From the NCBI RefSeq assembly GCF_019931575.1, contig NZ_CP082923.1:2418001-2482000 (forward strand): 64,000 bases of DNA, given 5' to 3'. Shown piece by piece: positions 51,872-63,159 of the stretch. Below the pieces are notes generated by a model. The model did not search any database. It saw nothing but the letters and a program-made list of their open reading frames with translations, and was not told where the DNA came from. The stretch is from Caulobacter segnis. GTDB lineage: Bacteria > Pseudomonadota > Alphaproteobacteria > Caulobacterales > Caulobacteraceae. Position numbers and translations under genes: made by a program. Numbering within the stretch: the first letter of the stretch is position 1; each line of letters begins with the position of its first letter.

Positions 51872-51892
51872 TTTAGGAGCGTGTGTCCTAAA
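51872..51892 (-). other. 7-bp inverted repeat in the ntrC-ntrY gap
   Basis: TTTAGGA (51872-51878) and TCCTAAA (51886-51892) are perfect reverse complements separated by 7 bases, in an AT-rich island of an otherwise GC-rich gap. It sits 10-31 bp before the ntrY start. It could be a hairpin affecting ntrY translation or a binding site for a regulator. Confidence 0.4.
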
Positions 51893-51943
51893 TTCAACAG
51901 TTATGTGCCGCGAAAGGCTCAGCCGCCGTGGCGCTTCCGCCTC

Positions 51944-53365
<1,422 letters not shown>

Positions 53366-53367
53366 GC

Positions 53368-54498
53368 TCAGGCGTCTCCGGAAAGAGTATCGGGGGCCCC
53401 GTTGTGGGGGGCGACCGGCAGCAGCACGCGGAACACGGTGCGACCGGGCTCGGACTCGAAGTCGATCAGGCCGCCGTGGGCGGTGACCAATTTGGTGACC
53501 AGGGCCAGGCCCAGGCCGGTGCCGTTGACCTTGGTGGTGACGAACGGCTGGAACAGGTGCTCGCGCAGGCTGGCCGGTACGCCGGGGCCGTTGTCGATCA
53601 CCTTGACCTCGATCGGCGCGCCGCTGGTGGACTTGCCGTCGGCGCCGCGCACCCGGACGCCGGGGCGCCAGGCGGTATGAATCGAGATCTGGCCGCGATC
53701 GTCGCCACGCATGTGGGCGGCCTCGGCGGCGTTCTTGGTCAGGTTCAGGAAGATCTGGATCAGGTGGTCCTCGTCGCCCCAGACCGGCGGCAGCGACGGA
53801 TCGTAGCTTTCCTTCAGTTGCAGACCGTCGGCGACGCCATTGGCGACCAGGGCCCGGACGCGGTCCAGCACCTGGTGGATGTTGACCGGCTCGCGCGGGG
53901 TCGGGACCTCGTCGGAGAAGGCCTCCATGCGATCGACCAGGCGGCGGATGCGGTCGGTCTCGTCGACGATCAGCTGGGCCAGCGGCTGGTCGACCGCGCT
54001 GGCGCCGGTCTTCAGCAGTTGGGCCGCGCCGCGAATGCCCGCCAGTGGGTTCTTGATCTCGTGGGCCAGCATCTTGCCCAGGCCCACGACCGAGCGCAGG
54101 CCGGCCGCGTCGGCGGCCTTGTCGACGCCTAGGACGCCCTTGACGTGCAAGGTGAGCAACACGGAGCCATCGCCCAGCGGCGCGGCGGCGCCGTCGGCCT
54201 CGAACGGCGGCTGGCCGAACAGATTGACCTCGACGCCGTGCTCGCGGACCAGCGCGCCCTCGAAGATCGCGCGATCCAGCAGCGACACCAGAACCGAGCC
54301 CGGCGGCAGGGCCGCGCGGAAACGACCCCGGGCCAGCAGCGACAGGCCGTGACCGAACAGCGCCTCCGCGGCCTCGTTGACCGCCACCAGCCCGCCCTCG
54401 CGGTCGACCACCAGGGCCGGCTCGGGGCTGAGGTCGAAGGCGGCGGCCTTCAAGGCTTCGGGAGCAACCCCTCCCAGGACGCGGGCGCGGTCGGTCAT
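53368..54498 (-). CDS. ntrB: Nitrogen sensor kinase NtrB
   Basis: The 376-residue soluble kinase has an N-terminal PAS domain (about residues 15-125), the H-box [20 protein letters not shown] with H146, and the ATPase domain ([27 protein letters not shown]). NtrB autophosphorylates and controls NtrC according to the PII nitrogen signal. ATG at 54498 overlaps the dusB stop by 4 bp; the upstream in-frame start at 54525 is inside dusB and unnecessary. The order dusB-ntrB-ntrC is a classic alphaproteobacterial operon. Confidence 0.93.
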   Translation of the reverse strand: MTDRARVLGGVAPEALKAAAFDLSPEPALVVDREGGLVAVNEAAEALFGHGLSLLARGRFRAALPPGSVLVSLLDRAIFEGALVREHGVEVNLFGQPPFEADGAAAPLGDGSVLLTLHVKGVLGVDKAADAAGLRSVVGLGKMLAHEIKNPLAGIRGAAQLLKTGASAVDQPLAQLIVDETDRIRRLVDRMEAFSDEVPTPREPVNIHQVLDRVRALVANGVADGLQLKESYDPSLPPVWGDEDHLIQIFLNLTKNAAEAAHMRGDDRGQISIHTAWRPGVRVRGADGKSTSGAPIEVKVIDNGPGVPASLREHLFQPFVTTKVNGTGLGLALVTKLVTAHGGLIDFESEPGRTVFRVLLPVAPHNGAPDTLSGDA

Positions 54499-55502
54499 GC
54501 GGCTAATCTCCCGCCCGCTAGCCACAGGTCGCGCAAGGCGACCTCAACGGCGGCGGGATCCTCAATGCGGCACAGGGTTGCGCGAGCGGCCCGTCGCGCC
54601 TCGGTCGTCTCTGGCCATGGCGCGGCCTCGATGTACGAGGCCAGGTGCTTGCGGAACATCTTCAGTCCCAGCCGCTCGCCGTAGAACGACAGGCTGCGAC
54701 GGAAATGGGTGAGCGCGATGGCCAAGCGCTCCTCGGCCTCGGGCTCGGCGAAGCCTCGCCCCTCGAGGGCGGCTTCGATCGCGCCGGCGATCCAGGGGCG
54801 ACCATAGACGCCTCGACCGATCATCACGCCGTCCGCGCCGGATTGCTCCAGGGCCAGGCGAGCAGTGTCGCCGTCGACGATGTCGCCGTTGACGAGGACC
54901 GGGACCGAGACGGCCTTCTTGACCGCCGCGACGGCCATCCAGTCGGCGACGCCTTTGTAGAACTGGTTGCGGGTGCGGCCATGAACCGTGATCGCCTTGG
55001 CGCCGACGGCTTCCGCGCGGCGGGCGATGTCCGGCGCGTTCAGGCTGTCCACGTCCCACCCCAGGCGCATCTTGACCGTCACCGGCACATCGACCGCCTC
55101 GACCGCGGCGGCGACCAGGGCCTCGGCCAGGTCGGGCTCGCGCATCAGGGCCGATCCACAGGCGGCGCCGGCGGCGACCTCCTTGGCGGGGCAACCGAAA
55201 TTCAGGTCGATGATCTCGGCGCCGGCGTCCTGCGCCATCCGCGCGCCCTGGGCCATGAAGTCGATGTCGCGGCCGACCAGCTGGATCACCGTCAGGGGCA
55301 AGCCTTCGCCGACCGCCGCGCGACGCACGACGTCGGGACGCCCCTTCGCGAACTCCGCGCTGGCCACCATCTCCGTCGCCACATAGGGCGCTCCGAGCGC
55401 CGTGGCCGTTTCTCTGAAGGGCAGGTCCGAAACCCCGGTCATGGGCGCAATCCACACCCGACCGGGGACCTCGATCCCGCCGACCTCGAGCTTGTTGCTC
55501 AT
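54495..55502 (-). CDS. dusB: tRNA-dihydrouridine synthase B (NifR3-like)
   Basis: The 335-residue flavoenzyme has a TIM barrel with [20 protein letters not shown], the catalytic-cysteine motif [20 protein letters not shown] (about residues 99-118), [16 protein letters not shown] and [16 protein letters not shown] (FMN phosphate site). It reduces uridine to dihydrouridine in tRNA D-loops. It heads the ntrBC operon as nifR3 does in Rhodobacter. Start ATG at 55502 follows GGGGA. The 98 bp before the divergent ispDF hold both promoters; no further motif is clear. Confidence 0.93.
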   Translation of the reverse strand: MSNKLEVGGIEVPGRVWIAPMTGVSDLPFRETATALGAPYVATEMVASAEFAKGRPDVVRRAAVGEGLPLTVIQLVGRDIDFMAQGARMAQDAGAEIIDLNFGCPAKEVAAGAACGSALMREPDLAEALVAAAVEAVDVPVTVKMRLGWDVDSLNAPDIARRAEAVGAKAITVHGRTRNQFYKGVADWMAVAAVKKAVSVPVLVNGDIVDGDTARLALEQSGADGVMIGRGVYGRPWIAGAIEAALEGRGFAEPEAEERLAIALTHFRRSLSFYGERLGLKMFRKHLASYIEAAPWPETTEARRAARATLCRIEDPAAVEVALRDLWLAGGRLAA

Positions 55503-55600
55503 TTTGTGATCATCCCCGTAGCTACCTTTTTAGGCACATTGTGCGGCGCAGTAAAGTCCAATCGGCTGGACATCGGCGGAGGCCGGACTAAACAGCCGCC

Positions 55601-56749
55601 ATGACCTTTTCCGCCGTGATCGTCGCCGCCGGCTCTGGAACCCGGGCCGGGCCCGGCCAGGCCAAGCAGTGGCGGCTTGTCGCCGGAAAGCCGGTCCTGC
55701 GCTGGTCAGTCGAAGCGTTCCTGGCCGCCGGCGCGGCCGCAATCGTCATTGTAACGACCGAAGACGGCGAAAAGGCGCTTTCCGAAGTACTGGCCGGCCT
55801 GACTGGCTGGAGCGCGGCGCGAGGGGGCGCGACTCGCGCCCTATCGGTTCAGTCGGGCCTGGCCGCCCTCGCCCATCGCCCCTCGGATGAGCCCGTCCTG
55901 ATCCATGACGCCGCCCGGCCGTTCTTGATGGGCGCGACCATCGAAGGCGTGCTGAAGAGCCTGGAAGGCGCCGACGCGGCCCTGCCCGCCCTGCCCGTCG
56001 CCGATACGCTGAAGCGCGCCGAGCCCGGCCAGAATCCGACCACCACCTCTCGCGAGCATCTGTGGCGCGCCCAGACGCCGCAAGCTGCGCGCCGCGAGAC
56101 CCTGCTTGCCGCCTACGCCGCCTGGTCCGGCGACGAGCCGACCGATGACGCCCAGGTGGTGGAAGCCGCCGGCGGCCGCGTGGCCATCGCGCCGGGCGAT
56201 CCGCTCTTGCTGAAACTGACCTATCCCGAGGATTTCGCCATGGCCGAACGACTCGCCGGCGCCGCGCGCATCACCCGAGTCGGCCAGGGCTTCGACGCTC
56301 ACCGCTGGGGACCGGGCGAGGAGGTCTGGCTGTGCGGCGTGGCCATCAAGCACGACGAGACCCTGATCGGTCATTCCGACGCCGACGCGGGCCTGCACGC
56401 CCTGACCGACGCCATCCTGGGCGCGATCGGCGAAGGCGACATCGGCGACCACTTCCCGCCGACCGATCCGCAATGGAAGGGCGCGGCCTCGGACCTGTTC
56501 CTGAAGCACGCCGCCGCGTTGGTGACCGCCAAGGGCGGCGCGATCGTCAATGTCGACGTGACCCTGATCTGCGAGCGACCCAAGATCAAACCGCACCGCC
56601 AGGCGATGCGCGAGCGGCTAGCCCAGATCCTGTCGCTGCCGCTCGACCGGGTCAGCGTCAAGGCGACCACGACCGAGAAGATGGGCTTCACTGGTCGCGG
56701 CGAGGGTCTGGCCGCCTCGGCGGTCGTGGCGGTCGAGACGCCGGCCTGA
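55601..56749 (+). CDS. ispDF: Bifunctional IspD/IspF enzyme of the MEP isoprenoid pathway
   Basis: The 382-residue fusion has an IspD cytidylyltransferase domain (about residues 1-220: IVAAGSGTRAGPGQAKQW, VLIHDAARPF, LWRAQTPQAARRETL) and an IspF domain (about 225-382: VGQGFDAHRW, IGHSDADAGLHALTDAILGA, IGDHFPPTDPQWKGAAS, KATTTEKMGFTGRGEG). It makes CDP-methylerythritol and later cyclises it to MEcPP; IspE must be encoded elsewhere. Fusion of IspD and IspF is normal in alphaproteobacteria. It is divergent from dusB. Confidence 0.96.
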   Translation: MTFSAVIVAAGSGTRAGPGQAKQWRLVAGKPVLRWSVEAFLAAGAAAIVIVTTEDGEKALSEVLAGLTGWSAARGGATRALSVQSGLAALAHRPSDEPVLIHDAARPFLMGATIEGVLKSLEGADAALPALPVADTLKRAEPGQNPTTTSREHLWRAQTPQAARRETLLAAYAAWSGDEPTDDAQVVEAAGGRVAIAPGDPLLLKLTYPEDFAMAERLAGAARITRVGQGFDAHRWGPGEEVWLCGVAIKHDETLIGHSDADAGLHALTDAILGAIGEGDIGDHFPPTDPQWKGAASDLFLKHAAALVTAKGGAIVNVDVTLICERPKIKPHRQAMRERLAQILSLPLDRVSVKATTTEKMGFTGRGEGLAASAVVAVETPA

Positions 56750-56786
56750 ACCGGCTAAGGTAGCCCCACGAATCTGGAGGCTCCCG

Positions 56787-57278
56787 ATGTTCCCGCTGGA
56801 AATCCAGACCCTGGCCCGACTGCTGATCGACGAGGCGCGCGAGAAGTCGCTGCGTCTGGTCGCCGCCGAGAGCTGCACCGGCGGTCTGGTGGCCGGGGCG
56901 ATCTGCTCGATCTCCGGCGCCTCCGACGTCTTCGAGCGCGGGTTCGTCACCTACACCAACGGCGCCAAGTCCGAGATGCTGGGCGTGCCGGGCGACCTGA
57001 TCGCCGATCACGGCGCGGTCTCCGAGCCCGTGGCGCGGATGATGGCCGAGGGCGCTCTGCGCGAAAGCAATGGTCACGTCGCCGTGGCCATCACCGGCGT
57101 CGCCGGTCCCGGCGGCGGCACGCCGATGAAGCCCGTGGGCACGGTCCACTTCGCCGTCGCCCGCGCCAACCGCTCGGTCGTCCACCGGCACGAGCGCTTC
57201 GATGGCCAGACCCGCGAGGCCGTGCAGCTGGCGGCGGTGCGGACGGCGCTGGAGATGCTGCGCGAGGCGGTGGCCTAG
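56787..57278 (+). CDS. pncC: Nicotinamide-nucleotide amidase (CinA C-terminal type)
   Basis: The 163-residue protein matches the stand-alone CinA C-terminal domain: VAAESCTGGLVAGAICSISG (about residues 27-46), GFVTYTNGAKSEMLGVP, AVSEPVARMMAEGAL and AITGVAGPGGGTPMKPVGTV. It deamidates NMN to nicotinate mononucleotide, salvaging pyridine nucleotides; NaMN is also a CobT substrate. It follows ispDF by 37 bp with GGAG before ATG. Its TAG stop overlaps the GTG of the next gene by one base. Confidence 0.92.
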   Translation: MFPLEIQTLARLLIDEAREKSLRLVAAESCTGGLVAGAICSISGASDVFERGFVTYTNGAKSEMLGVPGDLIADHGAVSEPVARMMAEGALRESNGHVAVAITGVAGPGGGTPMKPVGTVHFAVARANRSVVHRHERFDGQTREAVQLAAVRTALEMLREAVA

Positions 57279-58393
57279 TGCCTGAGACCGCGCCCAGCGA
57301 CTGGCGGCGCTTCGCGGGCCGCAACCTCTCGCAACGGGCGTTGAAGGCCGCCGCCGCCCGCCAGACCGAGATCCGCCACGCCATCCGCGTCTCGGCCGCC
57401 GTCGGCGCGGCCTTCGCCCTGGCGACGTTGCTGCGGCTGCCGCAAGGCTACTGGGCCGTCTTCACCGCCGTCATCGTGGTGCAGTCCAGCCTGGGCGCGA
57501 CCATCACCGCCTCGGTCGAGCGGTTCATGGGCACGGTCGTCGGCGCTCTCGCCGGCGCGGGCGCGGCCTATTTCCATGCGCGATGGCCGGAGTTCGGCGG
57601 GGTCATCCTCTGCGTAACCGTGGCGCTGCTGGCGTTCCTGGTCTCGATACGGCCGGCGCTGAAGGCGGCCCCTGTCACCGCCGTAATCATGCTGATCGGC
57701 ACGACCACCCACATGGATCCGCTGATCGCCGCCGCCCTGCGGGTGGCCGAGATCACGGTCGGCAGCGTCGTCGGGGTGGCCGCCACCCTGCTGATCTTCC
57801 CGGCGCGCGCCCACGCCTCGGTGGTGTCCAGCGTCCAGACGATCGCCGGCTTGCAGGCCCATATCCTCGACAGCCACGTCCTCAGCCTGCGCGGAACGCC
57901 GGGTCCGACCGACTATCTGAAGGCTCAGGACGACCTGCGCGCGGCGCTGGCCAAGCTGCAGACGGCCGTGACCGAGGCCGATCGCGAAAGCGCCAGCAAG
58001 CTCAGCGACCGCTCGGTGTCCGACGCCCTGCCCCGCACGCTCTGGCGGCTGCGCAACGACACCGTGATGGTTGGACGCACCCTGCACGAGCCCCTCCCCG
58101 CGCCCGACCTGGCGCCCGCCGCCGCCGACATGCTGGAAGCCAGCGCCCGGTTCCTGCGCGGCGCGGCGGACCTGCTGGCTGGCGGCCCACGTCCGGACCG
58201 CATCGCCTTCGCCGAGGCGCATCAGGCCTTTCAGACCTGCGTCGAGGGTCTGCGCGAGAACGGAGTCACCCGCGACCTGGAGTTCGACGACGCCGCGCGG
58301 GTGTTCGGCCTGGCGTTCGCGATCGAGAATCTGTTCGCCAACCTCGGCGACTTCGAGGAGCGGATCGAGGAGGCGGTCGCCAAGAAGGACTAG
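57278..58393 (+). CDS. FUSC-family membrane protein (aromatic acid exporter-like)
   Basis: The 371-residue protein has about six hydrophobic spans in the N-terminal half (residues 35-185, including LPQGYWAVFTAVIVVQSSLG and the conserved ERFMGTVVGALAGAGAA) and a helical cytoplasmic half (about 190-371). This is the fusaric-acid-resistance / AaeB-like layout, found in exporters of aromatic acids; the substrate here is unknown. GTG at 57278 shares a base with the pncC stop, giving coupled translation. Its stop shares CTAG with the convergent COQ10-like gene. Confidence 0.82.
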   Translation: MPETAPSDWRRFAGRNLSQRALKAAAARQTEIRHAIRVSAAVGAAFALATLLRLPQGYWAVFTAVIVVQSSLGATITASVERFMGTVVGALAGAGAAYFHARWPEFGGVILCVTVALLAFLVSIRPALKAAPVTAVIMLIGTTTHMDPLIAAALRVAEITVGSVVGVAATLLIFPARAHASVVSSVQTIAGLQAHILDSHVLSLRGTPGPTDYLKAQDDLRAALAKLQTAVTEADRESASKLSDRSVSDALPRTLWRLRNDTVMVGRTLHEPLPAPDLAPAAADMLEASARFLRGAADLLAGGPRPDRIAFAEAHQAFQTCVEGLRENGVTRDLEFDDAARVFGLAFAIENLFANLGDFEERIEEAVAKKD

Positions 58394-58866
58394 GGTTCAG
58401 AAGGATTGGGCGCGCCATAGATCTGCCGTGCGCGATCCTCGAAACAGGCGATCAGCTTGTTGGCGGCCCTGTCGATGTTGGCGGCCAGCATGGCGTCCAG
58501 CAGCGCGGCCTTGAAGGCGAAGTCGATCACGAACTCGATGCGAGTGGCCTCGCCCCCATTTTCGTTCTCCGGGACGAACCGCCAGCCATTGATCAGGCGC
58601 TTGAACGGCCCGTACAGCAGACTGACGTCGATGGAGAGCGCCTCACGGTCACGGCGAACACGCGTGGCGAACTTCTCGCGCAGGAACGAGAAGCCGACCT
58701 GGGCCTCGGCGTCGACAGTGCTGACGGCGCCGTCTTCGCGACCGTTCCAGGTGCGCATGCCGGTGATCCACGGCACGAACTTCGGATAGGCCTCGACGTC
58801 GCCGACCAGATCGAACAGCTGCTCGGGCGCGTACGGCAGGACGCGCGTGACAGTATGGCGGTGCAA
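58390..58866 (-). CDS. COQ10/RatA-like START-domain protein
   Basis: The 158-residue protein has the COQ10/RatA fold markers: HRHTVTRVLPYAPEQLFDLV, YPKFVPWITGMRTW (about residues 28-41), LLYGPFKRLINGWRF and FVIDFAFKAALLDAML. Relatives bind ubiquinone and help the respiratory chain (COQ10), while E. coli RatA was described as a ribosome-associated toxin. No antitoxin partner is evident, so a quinone-binding role is more likely. It starts 4 bp after the lipA stop and probably shares its transcript. The stop interlocks with the FUSC gene. Confidence 0.88.
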   Translation of the reverse strand: MHRHTVTRVLPYAPEQLFDLVGDVEAYPKFVPWITGMRTWNGREDGAVSTVDAEAQVGFSFLREKFATRVRRDREALSIDVSLLYGPFKRLINGWRFVPENENGGEATRIEFVIDFAFKAALLDAMLAANIDRAANKLIACFEDRARQIYGAPNPSEP

Positions 58867-58870
58867 GGCT

Positions 58871-59848
58871 TTACGCGGTGCGGGCGTCGAGGGCCCTGCG
58901 GGCCGCCTGCAGCTTGGCGAAGTCCTCGCCCGCGTGGTGCGACGAGCGGGTCAGCGGGCTGGACGAGACCATCAGGAAACCCTTGGCCCGGGCGATCGCC
59001 TCGTAGGCCTTGAACTCTTCCGGGGTCACGAAGCGATCGATGGCCGCGTGCTTGCGGGTCGGCTGCAGATATTGACCGATGGTGATGAAGTCGACGCCGG
59101 CCGAGCGCATGTCGTCCATGACCTGCATGACCTCCTCCTTGGTCTCGCCCAGGCCGACCATCAGGCCGGACTTGGTGAACTGGGAGGGATCGCGCTGCTT
59201 CACGCGGTCCAGCAGGCGCAGCGAGTTGTAATAGCGGGCGCCCGGGCGGATCTTCAGATAGAGGCGCGGCACGGTCTCGAGGTTGTGGTTGAAGACGTCC
59301 GGCTTGGAGTCGATCACCACGTTCTCGGCATTGTCCTTGCGCAGGAAATCCGGCGTCAGGATCTCGATGGTCGTGCCCGGGGCGGCCGCGCGGATGGCGG
59401 TGACCACCTCGGCGAAGTGGCGGGCGCCGCCGTCGATCAGGTCGTCGCGGTCCACCGAGGTGATGACCACGTGCTTGAGGGCCATCTTGGCGACGGCCTC
59501 GGCCACGCGGCGCGGCTCGTCCGGATCCAGCTGGGTCGGCAGGCCGGTGGTGACGTTGCAGAAGGCGCAGGCGCGGGTGCAGATCTCGCCCATGATCATC
59601 ATGGTCGCGTGCTTCTGGCTCCAGCACTCGCCGATGTTCGGGCACGCCGCTTCCTCGCAGACCGTGTGCAGCTTGTGCTCGCGCACAATGCCCTTGGTCT
59701 CGTTGTACTGACCCGAGCCCGGCGCGCGCACGCGCAGCCATTCGGGCTTGCGGAGCACCGGCGTGTCGGGGCGGTTCTGCTTTTCGGGATGGCGCACCGC
59801 CCGGTCTTCCGGGCCGCGAGCCTTGAGGGTGTCGATCACCGTGGCCAT
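58871..59848 (-). CDS. lipA: Lipoyl synthase
   Basis: The 325-residue radical-SAM enzyme has the LipA auxiliary cluster [12 protein letters not shown] (about residues 63-74), the radical-SAM cluster CTRACAFC (about 89-96), [13 protein letters not shown] and the C-terminal RSSHHAGE. It inserts two sulfur atoms into octanoyl groups to make lipoate for 2-oxoacid dehydrogenases. Length and motifs are normal. It is divergent from a lipoprotein hydrolase gene and upstream of the COQ10-like gene, an order frequent in alphaproteobacteria. Confidence 0.97.
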   Translation of the reverse strand: MATVIDTLKARGPEDRAVRHPEKQNRPDTPVLRKPEWLRVRAPGSGQYNETKGIVREHKLHTVCEEAACPNIGECWSQKHATMMIMGEICTRACAFCNVTTGLPTQLDPDEPRRVAEAVAKMALKHVVITSVDRDDLIDGGARHFAEVVTAIRAAAPGTTIEILTPDFLRKDNAENVVIDSKPDVFNHNLETVPRLYLKIRPGARYYNSLRLLDRVKQRDPSQFTKSGLMVGLGETKEEVMQVMDDMRSAGVDFITIGQYLQPTRKHAAIDRFVTPEEFKAYEAIARAKGFLMVSSSPLTRSSHHAGEDFAKLQAARRALDARTA

Positions 59849-59931
59849 GGCGCCTAAATCGGTCTTCTTGGCCTTCGGATCAAGCGCTCGATCTTGCTTA
59901 AGGCGACGATGCGCGAAATGAGTGTCCGCGT

Positions 59932-61008
59932 ATGCGTCTCCGCCGTCTCGCAGTCGCCCTGGCCCTGGTCCCGATCCTGACCGTTTCCGCCTGCGGCGAC
60001 GGAACCGTGCGCGCGCCTTTCGCCGACAGCCGAACGCCGCCGTCGCTGGGCTCCCGCTTCTATCCGCCGCAGGGCTGGGCCTGGGGTTTCGTGCATAGCG
60101 GCGAAGGTCCCGTTCAGCGTTACGGCGTCTCGTCGCCGCCGGTCGCGCCGCGCGCCACGATCCTGATTCTGACGGGCTATGGCGAAAGCGCCGAGACGTG
60201 GTTCGAGACGGCTTCGGATCTCAATCGGCAGGGTTTCACTGTCTGGATTCTGGAGCGCCAGGGCCAGGGCGGTTCCGAGCGGGAAACGCCCTGGCGTGAT
60301 GTTGGCCATGCCGACAGCTTCGATCCCGACGTCGCCGCAGTCCGGGCCATGATCAAGGGCGTGATCCGGCCAGGCGGCGACGCGCCGCTGGTGGTGATCG
60401 GTCATTCGGAAGGCGGCCTCGTCGCCCTGCTCGCGGCCCAACGGGGCGCGCCGATGGACGGCCTCGTGCTCTCCTCTCCGGCCTTTGAACTGACCGCCCT
60501 ACCCCGGTCGCACGCTGACTTCGCCCGCTTCACCCCCGCCATGCGCGCCTTGCGGCTGGGCTGGATCCGCACGCCGGACCAGCACGGCTGGCGTCGGGAC
60601 GGACCGGACGGCGTCCAGGCGGGGCCGACCCACGACGCGATGCGCGGAAAGGTCCAGGCCGCTTGGATGCTGGCCAATCCGGACCTGCGCATGGGTGGGC
60701 GCAGCCTGGGCTGGTACGCGGCCTTCCTCGACGCCAGCGGCGCCGCCGTGCGCGATATTCGCAAGGTCGCCGCGCCGACCCTGATGCTGGACGCGGGCGA
60801 GGATCGGGTGGTCGCCGCCGCGCCGCAGGGTCGTCTCTGCGCCGCGATGATCGACTGCGAGGAGACCCGCTACGCCGGAGCCGGCCACGACCTGCACATG
60901 GAATCGGACGCCGTTCGCCGGCCCTGGCTGGCGGCGATCGTCGATTTCACCCGCGCCCGGATCGACGCCAAGGCCCGTGCTGAAAGGGCTGGACCTCACG
61001 GTTTGTGA
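59932..61008 (+). CDS. Alpha/beta-hydrolase lipoprotein (lysophospholipase/monoglyceride-lipase-like)
   Basis: The 358-residue protein starts with a lipoprotein signal ([21 protein letters not shown]; lipobox cysteine at about residue 21). The hydrolase fold has the oxyanion-side [14 protein letters not shown], the nucleophile elbow GHSEGG (about residue 156), a late aspartate ([11 protein letters not shown], about 288) and catalytic-histidine candidate AGHDLHME (about 321). It resembles PldB-type lysophospholipases. It should be membrane-anchored in the periplasm. It overlaps a possible upstream start of the next gene but ends 89 bp before its likely start. Confidence 0.82.
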   Translation: MRLRRLAVALALVPILTVSACGDGTVRAPFADSRTPPSLGSRFYPPQGWAWGFVHSGEGPVQRYGVSSPPVAPRATILILTGYGESAETWFETASDLNRQGFTVWILERQGQGGSERETPWRDVGHADSFDPDVAAVRAMIKGVIRPGGDAPLVVIGHSEGGLVALLAAQRGAPMDGLVLSSPAFELTALPRSHADFARFTPAMRALRLGWIRTPDQHGWRRDGPDGVQAGPTHDAMRGKVQAAWMLANPDLRMGGRSLGWYAAFLDASGAAVRDIRKVAAPTLMLDAGEDRVVAAAPQGRLCAAMIDCEETRYAGAGHDLHMESDAVRRPWLAAIVDFTRARIDAKARAERAGPHGL

Positions 61009-61097
61009 CTCTTTCTTGCAAAGCTGGACCTTCCCCGGCAGACTCGGCGTTTAAGAACCTAGAGCGCGCTTTCGCTCTTCGGGGAGGTTTCGCCGGG

Positions 61098-62651
61098 ATG
61101 CCGGTAGTTTACGACGTGCGGAACGGCCAAAAGGCCATCTTCGACGCCCTTATCGACGCTCGCGACAAATACGGCGCCAAGAAGCAGATCCTGGAAGACC
61201 AGGACCGCAACCCGCTCACCTATACGGACCTGATCCGCGCCAGCTTCGCGCTGGGCCGCAAGATCGCGGCCATGACTAAGCCGGGCGAGAACGTCGGCGT
61301 GCTGCTGCCGTCGGGCGCCGGGTCCGTCGTGACCTTCTTCGCCTTGCACGCCTTCGGTCGCGTGCCGACCATGCTGAACTTCACGGCGGGCCTGCGCAAC
61401 ATCCGGGCCGCCTGCAAGCTGGCCCAGATCAAGCGTGTGCTGACCGCCCACAAGTTCGTCGAACTGGGCAAGCTGCACGACATCATCGACTGCATCGGCG
61501 AGCACGCCGAGGTCACCTACCTGGAAGACGTGCGCGCCACGATCGGCCTGCCTGACAAGCTGTTCGCGGCCGCGGCGGGGCTGTTCCCCCGCCAGTTCCG
61601 CGCCTCGGCCAAGCCGTCGGACAAGGGCGTGGTGCTGTTCACCTCGGGCAGCTTCGGCGCGCCGCGCGGCGTGGTGCTGAGTCAGGAGAACCTGGTTCAG
61701 AACGCCATGCAGGTCGCCGCCCACATCGAGCTTGACCCGGACTGGGTGATGTTCAACCCGCTACCGGTGTTCCACTGCTTCGGCCTGACCGGCGGGGTGG
61801 TGCTGCCGATCCTGACCGGTATGAAGGCGTTCCAGTATCCGTCGCCGCTGCACACCAAACAGATCCCGCCGCTGATCAAGGACGCTAGGGCCTCGATCCT
61901 GCTGGCCACCGACACCTTCGTGAACCAGTACGCCCGCGCCTCGGAGACCGACGAACTGGGCGGGCTCAAGTTCATCGTCTGCGGCGCCGAGAAGGTGCGA
62001 GACGAGACCCACGCCCTGATCGCCGAGCGCTTCGGCGGCGTGCCGGTGCTGGAGGGCTATGGCGCCACCGAGGCCTCGCCGGTGATCGCGGTCAACAAGC
62101 CCACCGACAACCGCCCCGGCACCGTCGGTGGTCTGCTGCCCGGCCAGGAAGTTCGCATCGAGCCCGTCGAGGGGATCGCCGAAGGCGGCCGCTTCTTCGT
62201 GCGCGGCCCCAACATCATGGCCGGCTATCTGCGCGAGGACGGCGGCGTCGACGCGCCCGAGCAAGGCTGGCACGACACCGGCGACGTCGTCACCATCACC
62301 GACGATCAGTGGATCACCATCAAGGGCCGCGTGAAGCGCTTCGCCAAGATCGGCGGCGAGATGGTCTCTCTGACCGCCGCTGAGGATCTGGCCACGGCCG
62401 TCTGGCCCGACGGCCGCCACGCCGTGATCTCCATGCCCGACAAGAAGAAGGGCGAGAAGCTGATCCTGATCACCGATCGCCACGACGCCGACGTCGGCCC
62501 GCTGGTGGCCCACGCCCAGACGATCGGCGCGCCCGAGCTGGCCGTGCCGCGCAAGATCCTCAAGGTCACCGAGGTGCCGGTGCTGGGCAGCGGCAAGACC
62601 GACTATGTCGCCATCCAGCGCATGGCCGAGACCGATACCCGCGCGGCCTGA
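61098..62651 (+). CDS. AMP-binding acyl-CoA/acyl-ACP synthetase
   Basis: The 517-residue adenylating enzyme has the P-loop-like FTSGSFGAPRGVVLS (about residues 180-194), YGATEASPVIAVN (about 320), the TGDVVTI motif (about 400), the hinge KRFAKIGGEMVSL and the catalytic lysine GSGKTDYVAI near the end. It activates a carboxylic acid with ATP, most likely a fatty acid; the sequence resembles the synthetase half of Aas, which reacylates lysophospholipid. The neighbouring lysophospholipase-like gene fits phospholipid repair. ATG at 61098 follows GGGGAGG; the frame's earlier starts are not supported. A terminator follows. Confidence 0.85.
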   Translation: MPVVYDVRNGQKAIFDALIDARDKYGAKKQILEDQDRNPLTYTDLIRASFALGRKIAAMTKPGENVGVLLPSGAGSVVTFFALHAFGRVPTMLNFTAGLRNIRAACKLAQIKRVLTAHKFVELGKLHDIIDCIGEHAEVTYLEDVRATIGLPDKLFAAAAGLFPRQFRASAKPSDKGVVLFTSGSFGAPRGVVLSQENLVQNAMQVAAHIELDPDWVMFNPLPVFHCFGLTGGVVLPILTGMKAFQYPSPLHTKQIPPLIKDARASILLATDTFVNQYARASETDELGGLKFIVCGAEKVRDETHALIAERFGGVPVLEGYGATEASPVIAVNKPTDNRPGTVGGLLPGQEVRIEPVEGIAEGGRFFVRGPNIMAGYLREDGGVDAPEQGWHDTGDVVTITDDQWITIKGRVKRFAKIGGEMVSLTAAEDLATAVWPDGRHAVISMPDKKKGEKLILITDRHDADVGPLVAHAQTIGAPELAVPRKILKVTEVPVLGSGKTDYVAIQRMAETDTRAA

Positions 62652-62658
62652 ACCCATT

Positions 62659-62706
62659 CGGCCGGCGAGGCCATCGCGCTTCGCCGGCCGCTCCACTTCC
62701 CGTTTT
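62659..62706 (+). terminator. Terminator-like inverted repeat after the synthetase gene
   Basis: CGGCCGGCGA (62659-62668) and TCGCCGGCCG (62681-62690) are perfect reverse complements with a 12-nt loop, 8 bp after the stop codon. A short T run (62703-62706) follows 12 bases later, so termination may be imperfect. Confidence 0.6.
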
Positions 62707-62763
62707 CAGTAAGCGTCGGGCCGCCAAGAGCCCAAAGCGTCTGGCATCAAGGAAGGATACCGA

Positions 62764-63159
62764 ATGGAACGTCTCGCCGTCTGGGCCCCGCGCGTGCTCA
62801 GCCTGCTTCGCATCGTCACCGCCCTGCTCTTCATGGAGCACGGCCTGATGAAGCTCTTCCACTTCCCGGCCGCCCAGCCGGGCGCGCCTGAACCGTTGCC
62901 GCCCATGCTGCTCGCCGCCGCCTGGCTGGAAGTGGTCGGCGGCGGCCTGGTGGCGCTGGGCCTCTTCACGCGGCCGGTGGCCTTCATCCTGTCGGGCCAG
63001 ATGGCCGTGGCCTATTTCCTGGCCCATGCCAGCCAGGGCTTCTGGCCGGCGCTGAACGGCGGCGAGGCCGCGATCCTGTTCTGCTTCGTGTTCCTGTACC
63101 TGGTCTTCCAGGGGCCCGGTGAGTGGAGCCTGGACGCCCAGGTCCGCAAGCGTCCCTAG
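62764..63159 (+). CDS. DoxX-family membrane protein
   Basis: The 131-residue protein has four hydrophobic spans (about residues 10-30, 48-68, 73-92, 97-115) and the DoxX motifs LRIVTALLFMEHGLMKLFHFP and AAWLEVVGGGLVALGLFTRP. DoxX proteins are inner-membrane proteins linked to thiosulfate oxidation or redox stress in some bacteria, but most members have no known function. A strong AAGGAAGGA ribosome site precedes ATG. The stop shares CTAG with the convergent gene. Confidence 0.86.
   Translation: MERLAVWAPRVLSLLRIVTALLFMEHGLMKLFHFPAAQPGAPEPLPPMLLAAAWLEVVGGGLVALGLFTRPVAFILSGQMAVAYFLAHASQGFWPALNGGEAAILFCFVFLYLVFQGPGEWSLDAQVRKRP

Noticed and set aside
55534-55544. GCACATTGTGC palindrome between dusB and ispDF as an NtrC site
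   Set aside because: The arms resemble NtrC half-sites, but the spacing (3 bases between GCAC and GTGC) is shorter than the usual 7, so autoregulation cannot be claimed from it.
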